Source of the DNA: Actinomycetota bacterium
Lineage (GTDB): Bacteria; Actinomycetota; Thermoleophilia; Solirubrobacterales; Solirubrobacteraceae
NCBI GenBank assembly: GCA_005883905.1
Contig: VAYD01000382.1
Span: forward strand, 1-6,368
Length of the DNA stretch: 6,368 nucleotides
Direction of reading: 5' to 3'
Part shown: positions 1-5,683 of the stretch, in pieces
Layout of the letters: every line of letters begins with the position of its first letter
Position numbering within the stretch: position 1 is the first letter of the stretch
Made by a program: the position numbers and the translations under genes
Notes under the pieces: model-generated
The model's input: the letters and a program-made list of their open reading frames with translations, nothing else
What the model was told of the DNA's origin: nothing
Databases searched by the model: none

Positions 1-2
1 AC

Positions 3-857
3 CTGCGCAAGCAGTTCTCGTCCGACAGCGAGAACAACCCGCTCGCGGGCTTCCAGAAGGCGTCGCTGGCGATGATCAAGCAGTCCGCGGACCAGCAGGT
101 CAGCGGCCTGCGGGCGATGAGCGAGAAGCTCGAGGCAATGAAGGTCGAGATCGCCGAGCTGCGCGCCGAGAAGGCCAAGCTCGAGGAGGTCGCGGCCGAG
201 GCCGACCGCGGCACCGCCAAGGGCCGTCCCTACGAGGAGGCCGTCTACGACGCGATCGATGCCATGGCCGTCGCGCAGGGCGACGACTGCGACGCCGTGG
301 GTGACGTCTCGGGCGTCGGCGGGAAGAAGGGTGACGTGGTCGTCTCGATCGACGCCGGCGCCGGCCCCGCCCGCGGCCGGATCGTGTTCGAGGCAAAGAA
401 CGCGAGGCGCATGTCCAAGCGCGAGGCGTTCGCGTACCTCGACCAGGCGAAGGCCACGCGCGACGCCGACTACGCGGTGCTGGTCGTGTCGAGCCCCGAC
501 AAGCTGCCGGCGAAGGTCACCGCGCTGCGCGAGTTCAACGGCGACAAGCTGTTCGTGGTGTACGACCCCGAGGAGGGCTCGCGGCTCTCGCTCGAGGTCG
601 CGTACTCGCTGGCGCGGGCGCGTGTCGCGATGAAGCGCGGCGAGGCCGGCGGCATCGACCCTGACACGCTGCGCGTCGAGATCGAGAAGGCGCTCGGGGC
701 GATGGGCAAGGTCAGCACGGCCAAGGGGCGCCTGACGCAGGCCAAGTCGTCGATCGACGACGCGGCCGAGATCATCGACGAGCTCGCGGCGGCGGTACGG
801 GCGCACCTGGCGCAGATCTCCTCGCTGCTCGACGACGCGGAGCCCGAGGCGACGTAG
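3..857 (+). CDS. Coiled-coil PD-(D/E)XK nuclease-like protein (RmuC/DUF2130-type), 5'-partial
   Basis: The frame is open from the window edge (first full codon at base 3) to TAG at 855-857, so the N-terminus lies outside. The ATG at 72 is internal: the residues before it continue the same charged, helical protein. Numbering from base 3, residues about 25-70 form a Glu/Lys/Ala-rich coiled coil. A compact domain follows with a Gly-Arg-Pro-Tyr-Glu-Glu helix (E78/E79), Gly-Asp (D111), Phe-Glu-Ala-Lys (E130, K132) and a later Gln (Q148). D, then E-x-K, is the PD-(D/E)XK nuclease signature. Coiled coil plus this fold, with the YAVLVVSS and LFVVYD strands, resembles RmuC and DUF2130 proteins. The C-terminus (about 240-280) is helical again. 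A role in DNA processing is inference; no substrate can be named. The acylphosphatase gene follows with no gap. Confident as a gene, moderate for the family. Confidence 0.8.
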   Translation: MRKQFSSDSENNPLAGFQKASLAMIKQSADQQVSGLRAMSEKLEAMKVEIAELRAEKAKLEEVAAEADRGTAKGRPYEEAVYDAIDAMAVAQGDDCDAVGDVSGVGGKKGDVVVSIDAGAGPARGRIVFEAKNARRMSKREAFAYLDQAKATRDADYAVLVVSSPDKLPAKVTALREFNGDKLFVVYDPEEGSRLSLEVAYSLARARVAMKRGEAGGIDPDTLRVEIEKALGAMGKVSTAKGRLTQAKSSIDDAAEIIDELAAAVRAHLAQISSLLDDAEPEAT

Positions 858-1127
858 GTGCCTGTGGCCCGCCGCGCCGTGGTCCACGGGCGCGTGCAGG
901 GCGTCTTCTTCCGCGACACCGTGCGCCGGGCGGCGCGGCAGCGCGGCGTCGCCGGCTGGGCGGCGAACCGGCCGGACGGCACGGTCGAGGTCTGGCTCGA
1001 GGGCGAGCAGGACGGCGTCGATTCGATGCTCCGCGTCCTGCACGACGGCCCGCCGCGCGCGGATGTCGAGCGCGTCGACGTGGACGACGTCGAGCCGCAG
1101 GGGCTCAGCGCGTTTGAGATCCGCTGA
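858..1127 (+). CDS. acyP: Acylphosphatase
   Basis: This 89-residue protein has the usual acylphosphatase length of about 90. The enzyme hydrolyses the carboxyl-phosphate bond of acyl phosphates such as acetyl phosphate or 1,3-bisphosphoglycerate in the cytoplasm. The signature loop GRVQGVFFR (residues 11-19) supplies the phosphate-binding Arg19, and GWAANRPDG (33-41) supplies the catalytic Asn37. Their 18-residue spacing matches the family (Arg23 and Asn41 in the human enzyme). The sequence ends with the typical FEIR strand. I chose the GTG at 858, directly after the TAG of the upstream gene; a second GTG at 864 would shorten the protein by two residues and cannot be excluded. There is no strong ribosome binding site, so translation is probably coupled to the upstream gene. 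The metabolic link with the nuclease-like neighbour is unclear. Confidence 0.93.
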   Translation: MPVARRAVVHGRVQGVFFRDTVRRAARQRGVAGWAANRPDGTVEVWLEGEQDGVDSMLRVLHDGPPRADVERVDVDDVEPQGLSAFEIR

Positions 1128-1136
1128 GTCTCAGCG
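1104..1136. terminator. Possible bidirectional hairpin at convergent gene ends
   Basis: The heptamer CTCAGCG (1104-1110) is complementary to CGCTGAG (1122-1128), which is also complementary to a second CTCAGCG (1130-1136). Two mutually exclusive stems are therefore possible: one with an 11-base loop, and a tight one covering both stop codons (acyP TGA 1125-1127, propeller TGA 1131-1133). Only three bases separate the two genes, so any terminator must lie inside coding ends. There is no T-tract on either side, so a classical intrinsic terminator is not supported; this is a candidate structure only. Confidence 0.3.
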
Positions 1137-2135
1137 CGTCCAGTCGGGGCTGAAGGCGTTCTTGATCAGCACCGTTGGCGTGCCGCCCGCGTACGGCAGC
1201 GCGACGACGTCGTGGGGGTCACCCGGGTCGTAGCCGCCGGTCGTGGCGAGGATCGTCGTCCCATCGGCGCTGAGGTCGTAGCCGACGATGCCGTCGGAGC
1301 GGCGACCGGCCCGCCTGACGACCCCGGTGGCGGAGTCGACGGTCTCCGCGTAGCTCGTGTCCTGGCCGCCGAACTCTGCGAGCAGCCGCGTTCCGTCGGC
1401 AGACCAGGCGACCGGGTCGAGGCCGCTGAGCAGGAACGGCACCTTCGTGGTGGTGATCCGCCGCACGGCTTTCGTCCCCGGATCCAGCAAGTAGACGTCC
1501 TGCTTCCAGGCGTCGCCTCGCCGCGTGGGTTTGCGCAACTTCACGAACGCGATGCCCGGCGCGCCCCAGACGGGGTCGATCGAGCGGTGGTTCGTCGTCA
1601 GGACGGCCGGCAACCCGCCCGCAACCGGGACCACCAGCAGATCCGACCGCGGCGGATAGGTGTCCTTCAGCGCCCGGGAGAACACGAGCAGCGAGCTGTC
1701 GGGCGAGAAGCTGAAGCCCGAGAACGCCCCGTGCGCGATTGTTCGCACCGCGCCGGTCGCCACCTCGATCAGGACAAGGCGCTTGCGCCCGACCTCCTTG
1801 CCGGTGACGGCGGCGATCCACTTCGAGTCGGGCGAGAAGCCGAAGCTGTACCAGACCGGCTTGAGCAGGCGCCGCGACTCGCCGCCCGCGACGGGGACGA
1901 CGCGCAGCGTCGGGCGCGTGGTGCCGCGGTACGGCGTCTCGTAAGCCACGGTCGTGCCGTCCGGCGAGATCTTCGGCAGCTCACCCGACGCGAGCTGCAC
2001 GCGCGCGGAGCCGTCGTCGGCGGCCGCCCACACGGTCGGGCGGAACGGGCTCTTCTCGAAGACGATCGTCGCGCCCGCCGGGACGGCCGCCGCGAGCGCA
2101 GCGACGGCGGCGACGATCAGCGCGCAGCGGCGCAT
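1131..2135 (-). CDS. Secreted PD40/TolB-type beta-propeller protein
   Basis: This 334-residue protein begins with a clear Sec signal peptide: MRRC, a hydrophobic Ala/Val/Leu run (residues 5-19), then a likely cleavage site after PAGA (about 19-22). The only early Cys (residue 4) is too close to the N-terminus to be a lipobox, so a soluble exported protein is likelier than a lipoprotein. The mature part repeats the PD40 blade motif (S-P/A-D-G/S) at residues 56-60, 100-104, 143-147, 244-248, 288-292 and 328-332, each followed by a beta strand, as in TolB-C and WD40-like propellers. I see no protease or other catalytic domain, so it is probably a binding or scaffold protein; its ligand is unknown. 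The frame stays open upstream to 2285, but the ATG at 2135 gives the signal peptide at once and lies 4 bases after the stop of the coiled-coil gene, suggesting coupled translation. It is the last gene of the minus-strand operon. Confidence 0.88.
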   Translation of the reverse strand: MRRCALIVAAVAALAAAVPAGATIVFEKSPFRPTVWAAADDGSARVQLASGELPKISPDGTTVAYETPYRGTTRPTLRVVPVAGGESRRLLKPVWYSFGFSPDSKWIAAVTGKEVGRKRLVLIEVATGAVRTIAHGAFSGFSFSPDSSLLVFSRALKDTYPPRSDLLVVPVAGGLPAVLTTNHRSIDPVWGAPGIAFVKLRKPTRRGDAWKQDVYLLDPGTKAVRRITTTKVPFLLSGLDPVAWSADGTRLLAEFGGQDTSYAETVDSATGVVRRAGRRSDGIVGYDLSADGTTILATTGGYDPGDPHDVVALPYAGGTPTVLIKNAFSPDWTR

Positions 2136-2139
2136 CGGC

Positions 2140-2604
2140 TCAGGCGACTTCGGAGGGCTCTTCGCGGCCCTGCAGCCGCTCGCGCCCGCGCTGGACCGCC
2201 GCGATGAACTTCGAAAGGTTGACCTCGAGCGTGTTGAGGATCTCGTCGGCGTAGTCCTCGGCGCCCAGGCGGATCTCGCGCTCACGGGCGCGGGCGTCCT
2301 CGATGATGTCCTCGGCGGCGCGCTCGGCCTCCTTGGTCACCTCTTCCTGGCTGACGAGCTGCTCGGCGCGCTCACGCGCCTCCTTGACGATCCGCTCGGC
2401 CTCGCGCTTGGCCTCCGCCAGCATCTCCTGGCGCTCCTTGACGATCCAGCGCGCCTGCTTGATCTCCTCGGGGATCGTCGCGCGCATCTGGTCGAGGATG
2501 TCGTAGATCTCCTCCTTGTCCACGCGCACCTGGTCCGTCAGCGGGACGGGCTTGGCGTTATGGACGAGGTCGTCGAGCTTGTCGATGAGAACGAGGACGT
2601 CCAT
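2140..2604 (-). CDS. SepIVA/DivIVA-like coiled-coil protein
   Basis: This acidic 154-residue protein is almost wholly helical. Residues 1-44 (MDVLVLIDKLDDLV, then VPLT and the helix DILDQM) match the layout I recall for the N-terminus of mycobacterial SepIVA (Rv2927c), a DivIVA-domain septation protein: a short helix, a V-P-hydrophobic-T turn, a second helix, then A-T/I-P-E/G-E. Residues 45-110 form a long coiled coil with EAKREAERIVKEA-type repeats, and 111-145 form a C-terminal helical cap ending in RGRERLQ, also SepIVA-like. It is about 90 residues shorter than mycobacterial SepIVA, with most of the middle coiled coil absent. Such proteins are often annotated as ATP-synthase-subunit-B-like, but there is no membrane segment here. 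The ATG at 2604, 5 bases after the coaD stop, best fits the family N-terminus. An alternative GTG at 2613 overlaps that stop (GTGA) and would add three residues. A septum or polar-growth role is inferred from the resemblance. Confidence 0.82.
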   Translation of the reverse strand: MDVLVLIDKLDDLVHNAKPVPLTDQVRVDKEEIYDILDQMRATIPEEIKQARWIVKERQEMLAEAKREAERIVKEARERAEQLVSQEEVTKEAERAAEDIIEDARAREREIRLGAEDYADEILNTLEVNLSKFIAAVQRGRERLQGREEPSEVA

Positions 2605-2609
2605 GGGCT

Positions 2610-3119
2610 TCACACAGTTCGGTGGCGCGAAAGCTCTTCCTGCAACCTCTCGGCGACACCCTCAGGGACAAGATCCCCGATGTTGCCTCCAAATGTTGCA
2701 ATTTCCTTTACGCCACTGGAGCTCAGGAAAGAGTACTGCGGCGAGGCCATGAGGTAGAGCGTGTCGACGTCGGGCGCCTGCATGCGGTTCAGCTGGTGCA
2801 TCTCGAACTCGTACTCGAAGTCCGAGATCGCGCGCAGTCCCTTGACGATCGTCTTGGCGCCGACCTTGCGCGCGAAGTCGACAACGAGGATGTCGAACGG
2901 CTCGATGCGGACGTTCTCGAGGTCGCTCGTGGCGGTCTCGATGAACCCGATCCGCTCGTCGATCCCGAAGAGCGGCTTGTTCTTTCGCGTGGAGAGGTTG
3001 ACCACAGCGACGACGACCTCGTCGAACAGCTCAGCCGAGCGCTGGATGATGTCGAGGTGGCCGTTGGTGATCGGATCGTAGGACCCGGGACAGACACAGA
3101 TGCGCGATTCAGGACTCAT
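2610..3119 (-). CDS. coaD: Phosphopantetheine adenylyltransferase (CoaD)
   Basis: CoaD transfers AMP from ATP to 4'-phosphopantetheine, giving dephospho-CoA, the penultimate step of coenzyme A synthesis in the cytoplasm. The 169-residue length is typical (about 160). The nucleotidyltransferase motif PGSYDPITNGH (residues 11-21) includes the T/HxGH-type ATP site at 18-21. KGLRAISDFEYE (93-104) is the family's conserved phosphopantetheine/ATP segment, and SSSGVKE (133-139) is the C-terminal nucleotide-binding loop. The ATG at 3119 overlaps the rsmD stop (ATGA, 3119-3116), so the two are translationally coupled; the rsmD-coaD pair is common in bacteria. The frame continues upstream, but only as the antisense/off-frame shadow of rsmD. 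Codons 137-144 (2711-2688) are unusually AT-rich for this genome. All key motifs are present, so the enzyme should be active. Confidence 0.97.
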   Translation of the reverse strand: MSPESRICVCPGSYDPITNGHLDIIQRSAELFDEVVVAVVNLSTRKNKPLFGIDERIGFIETATSDLENVRIEPFDILVVDFARKVGAKTIVKGLRAISDFEYEFEMHQLNRMQAPDVDTLYLMASPQYSFLSSSGVKEIATFGGNIGDLVPEGVAERLQEELSRHRTV

Positions 3120-3625
3120 GCGGTGTGGATGCGGATCAAGGTGTCGCCATAGCGGCGTTCGTCGCTGAGCGGGAGCCCGAGGTCCAACGGTTGGCGCCGG
3201 TCGCTCTCGCTCACCACCCGTGCGGACGGGCTGAGCACCGGCGGCAGCGCCTCCGTGAGCTCCGGTCCCAGCCGCGCGGCATCGCGGTATGGCGGATCGA
3301 GGAGCACGAGATCGTATTGATCGTCCGCCTTCAGCGCGCTCAGCGCCCGTGCACGGCGCACCTCGGCGTCGATTCCGAGCGTGTGCAGGTTGGCTTCCAA
3401 CGGGCGCGTGTCGATGTCGACGAACACGCACGAGGCGGCCCCGCGGCTCAGCGCCTCGATGCCGAGCGCGCCCGTTCCTGCGAACAGATCGAGCACGGCC
3501 AGGCCCTCGAGCGGGCCGAGGATCGAGAACAGCGCCTCGCGCACGCGGTCGGCGGTCGGGCGCACGTCGCGCCCGCGCGGAGCCTTGAGCGGGCGGCCGC
3601 CGTAGCGGCCGGCGACGACCCTCAT
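3116..3625 (-). CDS. rsmD: 16S rRNA (guanine966-N2)-methyltransferase RsmD
   Basis: RsmD uses S-adenosylmethionine to methylate N2 of G966 in 16S rRNA during assembly of the small ribosomal subunit. The 169-residue protein begins MRVVAGRYGGRPL, the typical RsmD start, followed by RPTADRVREALFSIL (residues 22-36), which is highly conserved in the family. Motif I, LDLFAGTGALGIEALSRGA (45-63), binds the cofactor; VDID (69-72) is the acidic motif; LLDPPY (108-113) is the N2-guanine/N6-adenine methyltransferase catalytic motif. The ATG at 3625 overlaps the recG stop (ATGA, 3625-3622), and the gene's own stop overlaps coaD in the same manner. The frame runs open far upstream of 3625, but there it encodes only an Arg/Ala-rich shadow of recG. 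Confidence 0.97.
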   Translation of the reverse strand: MRVVAGRYGGRPLKAPRGRDVRPTADRVREALFSILGPLEGLAVLDLFAGTGALGIEALSRGAASCVFVDIDTRPLEANLHTLGIDAEVRRARALSALKADDQYDLVLLDPPYRDAARLGPELTEALPPVLSPSARVVSESDRRQPLDLGLPLSDERRYGDTLIRIHTA

Positions 3626-5175
3626 GCCGCGACCGGCTCGGCCTCGATCCCGGCCAGGCGCTCGGCGAGCAGCACATGCTCGGGCTCGGCCAGGTCGGGG
3701 TCCGCGGCGAGCAGGTCGAGCGCGGCGCCGTGGGCCCGCTCGAGCAGCGGCGCATCCTCGGGCAGGCGCGCGAACCGGAAGCGCGCGAGGCCGGACTGGC
3801 GCGTGCCGGTGAGCTCGCCCTCGCCGCGCAGCTCGAGGTCGATCTCGGCCAGGCGGAAGCCGTCGGAGTGCTGCGCCAGCGCCTTCAGGCGCGCGGAGTC
3901 CGCGGGGCCGAAGAGCAGGCACAGCGACGGGTGCTCGCCGCGGCCGACGCGCCCGCGCAGCTGGTGCAGCTGGCTGATCCCGTAGCGCTCGGCGTCCTCC
4001 ACGAGCATGACGGTCGCGTTCGGGACGTCGATGCCGACCTCGATCACGGTCGTGGCGACGAGCACGTCCGCGTTGCCCGCGGCGAACGACTCCATCGCGG
4101 CCGCCTTCTCGCGCGACTTCATCTGACCGTGCAGGAGCACGACGTCGAAGTCCGCGAGCTCCGTCGCCTTCAGGCGCTCGTACTCGGCGGTCGCGGCGCG
4201 CGCCTGCAGCAGCTCGGACTCCTCGACGAGCGGACAGACGATGAACGCCTGCCGGCCGGCTCTGAGCTCCTCGCGGATCCGCTCGTACGCGCGGGAGCGC
4301 GCGCGCTCGCCGTCGGCGACGTGCGTCTCGATCGGCTGGCGCCCCTTCGGGAGCTGCTTGAGGGTCGTGACGTCGAGTGCGCCGAAGCTGGCGAGGCGCA
4401 GGGTGCGCGGGATCGGCGTGGCGGTCATGTGCAGCACGTGCGGCGCGAGGCCATGCGGCGCCTTCGCGTCGAGGGCGCGGCGCTGGTCGACGCCGAAGCG
4501 GTGCTGCTCGTCGACGACGACGACGGCGAGCTGGTGGAACTCGACCGTGTCCTCGATCAGCGCGTGCGTGCCGACGACGAGCGGCAGCTCGCCGGTCGCG
4601 AGGCGGCCGAGGATCTCGCGCCGGCGCGCGGCGCTCGTGGAGCCGGTCAGCAGCGCCGCCGGCACGAGGCTGCCCGGCATCAACGCCTGCAGCGTGGCGA
4701 AGTGCTGCTCGGCGAGCGTCTCGGTCGGCGCCATCATCGCCGCCTGCGTGCCGTGCTCGACCGCGCGCAGCATCGCCTGGAGGGCGACGACGGTCTTGCC
4801 GGATCCGACCTCGCCCATGAGGAGGCGCTGCATGGGGCGCGGTTTGGCCAGGTCGTCGTCGATCTCCGCCATGGCGTTGCGCTGGTCGTCGGTCGGTGTG
4901 AAGGGGAGCTCGTGTTCGAGCCACGTGGCGCTGAGCGTTGGTAGGGCATCGAGGGGGTTCGCCTCGAGGGCCTTTCTGGTCTCGTTGCGCAGCCGCAGCT
5001 GGACGATCTGGTCGAGGAGCAGCTCCTCGAACGCGAGGCGCTCCCTTCCCTCGTCACCGTCCCCCGCGTGCGCGGCCAGCAGCGCGCCCGGCCGATCCGG
5101 CAGCTTGTGCGCTGCGCGCAGCCGCCCCGGCAATGGCTCGACGCTGTCGTAGGCCGTGTCGACGTGCTCGCGCAC
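3622..5175 (-). CDS. recG: ATP-dependent DNA helicase RecG, helicase core (downstream part of a frame-broken gene)
   Basis: RecG is a superfamily 2 helicase that binds stalled forks and Holliday junctions and drives branch migration or fork regression. Numbering from the GTG at 5175, the helicase motifs are complete: Q-motif-like TPTDDQ (94-99), Walker A GEVGSGKT (121-128), TETLAEQHF (151-159), DEQH box (222-225), TATP (251-254), VATTVIEVGIDVPNA (373-387) and motif VI QLRGRVGRG (405-413), then the RecG C-terminal region. The GTG is only the first start codon in this frame, not the true gene start. The frame is open to 5421, and the translation from 5352 down (W-L-E, then YRPGTRL, GKYEG and YPATEGIT) is clearly RecG OB-fold sequence. 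The real N-terminus lies in another frame (5606 to about 5355). No ribosome binding site precedes 5175. If the break is real, at best a wedge-less core could be made; the gene is then probably inactive. Confidence 0.88.
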   Translation of the reverse strand: MREHVDTAYDSVEPLPGRLRAAHKLPDRPGALLAAHAGDGDEGRERLAFEELLLDQIVQLRLRNETRKALEANPLDALPTLSATWLEHELPFTPTDDQRNAMAEIDDDLAKPRPMQRLLMGEVGSGKTVVALQAMLRAVEHGTQAAMMAPTETLAEQHFATLQALMPGSLVPAALLTGSTSAARRREILGRLATGELPLVVGTHALIEDTVEFHQLAVVVVDEQHRFGVDQRRALDAKAPHGLAPHVLHMTATPIPRTLRLASFGALDVTTLKQLPKGRQPIETHVADGERARSRAYERIREELRAGRQAFIVCPLVEESELLQARAATAEYERLKATELADFDVVLLHGQMKSREKAAAMESFAAGNADVLVATTVIEVGIDVPNATVMLVEDAERYGISQLHQLRGRVGRGEHPSLCLLFGPADSARLKALAQHSDGFRLAEIDLELRGEGELTGTRQSGLARFRFARLPEDAPLLERAHGAALDLLAADPDLAEPEHVLLAERLAGIEAEPVAA

Positions 5176-5309
5176 AAGCGTGAGGATCTGCGTCGAGGTG
5201 ATCCCCTCGGTCGCCGGGTAGACCGCGACGTCGTCGGCGGCGCCCGCCGCCTCGTTGGTCGGCGCGTGCTGCTGGACGCGGAAGCGGTTGCGCCCCTCGT
5301 ACTTTCCGG

Positions 5310-5606
5310 TCAGTGCGAGGCGCGTCCCCGGCCGGTACTTCTTCTCCAGCCAGGGCGCATGCCGCGCCTTCTCACGGGGCGCGATCTGATGCTTCGTACC
5401 TCCACGATGACGCTGGCCGTCTCACCGGGGACGAGCGCGGCAACCGTCCTGGCCGTCTGCCGCCCGCGCGGGAGGTGCTCCAGCAGCGCGCCGACGGTGT
5501 CGAGGCCGAGTTGCTCAGCCGCCGCCTGCGCCTTCTTGGTGCCCGGCACCTCGAGGGGCGCGGTCCAGGCGGCCGGGTTCGGCCAGCGCACCGGTGCCTC
5601 GAGCAT
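5310..5606 (-). pseudogene. recG: N-terminal (wedge-domain) fragment of recG, displaced by a frame break
   Basis: Read from about 5606, this frame gives the start of an actinobacterial-style RecG: APVRWPNPAAWTAPLEVPGT, the helix-hairpin-like segment LGLDTVGALLEHLPR, then VAALVPGETASVIVEVRSIR and RRRGMRP (ending near 5352). After that it runs off-frame (GWRRSTG and on) to TGA at 5310-5312, while the family sequence resumes in the next frame with W-L-E-K-K-Y. About 20 residues usually found between GM(R/K)P and the PWL segment are missing. Start choices: the ATG at 5606 has GAGGAG immediately before it, which is too close; the GTG at 5591 has GAGG (5597-5600) at a good 5-base distance; the GTG at 5648 has no visible site. 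Together the two fragments would make a protein of about 660 residues, near the usual size. The 5607-5683 gap to the previous gene shows no clear promoter or terminator. Confidence 0.82.
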
Positions 5607-5683
5607 CTCCTCGCGGCTCAGGTCGGAGTCGGCGGCAAACGCGCGCACGCTCGGATTGTCGCGAGCAGGGCGGTCAGGTCCGC

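Noticed and set aside
1212..2207. Plus-strand open frame of 331 codons opposite the propeller gene
   Set aside because: Arg/Gly/Ala-rich translation with no family features. The minus strand here gives a clean signal peptide and repeated PD40 motifs, so this is a shadow.
2136..2285. Fifty-residue extension of the propeller protein
   Set aside because: It would bury the signal peptide and overlaps the end of the coiled-coil gene; its composition is Ser/Arg-rich and off-frame in character.
3120..3755. N-terminal extension of the coaD frame
   Set aside because: It overlaps rsmD, is Arg/Ser/Pro-rich and has no family match. The ATG at 3119 gives a normal-length CoaD.
3626..4924. Long N-terminal extension of the rsmD frame
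   Set aside because: The extension overlaps the recG helicase core in another frame and is Arg/Ala/Pro-rich. RsmD begins at 3625 with its family-typical N-terminus.
3676..4944. Long plus-strand open frame (422 codons) antisense to recG
   Set aside because: It lies wholly opposite the helicase motifs of recG and its translation is low-complexity Arg/Leu/Glu/Val-rich, as expected from the complement of a GC-rich gene; no domain is recognisable.
5607..5683. Possible promoter or terminator between the FakA-like gene and recG
   Set aside because: No T-tract hairpin and no convincing -35/-10 pair is visible, and the recG start itself is uncertain within this stretch.
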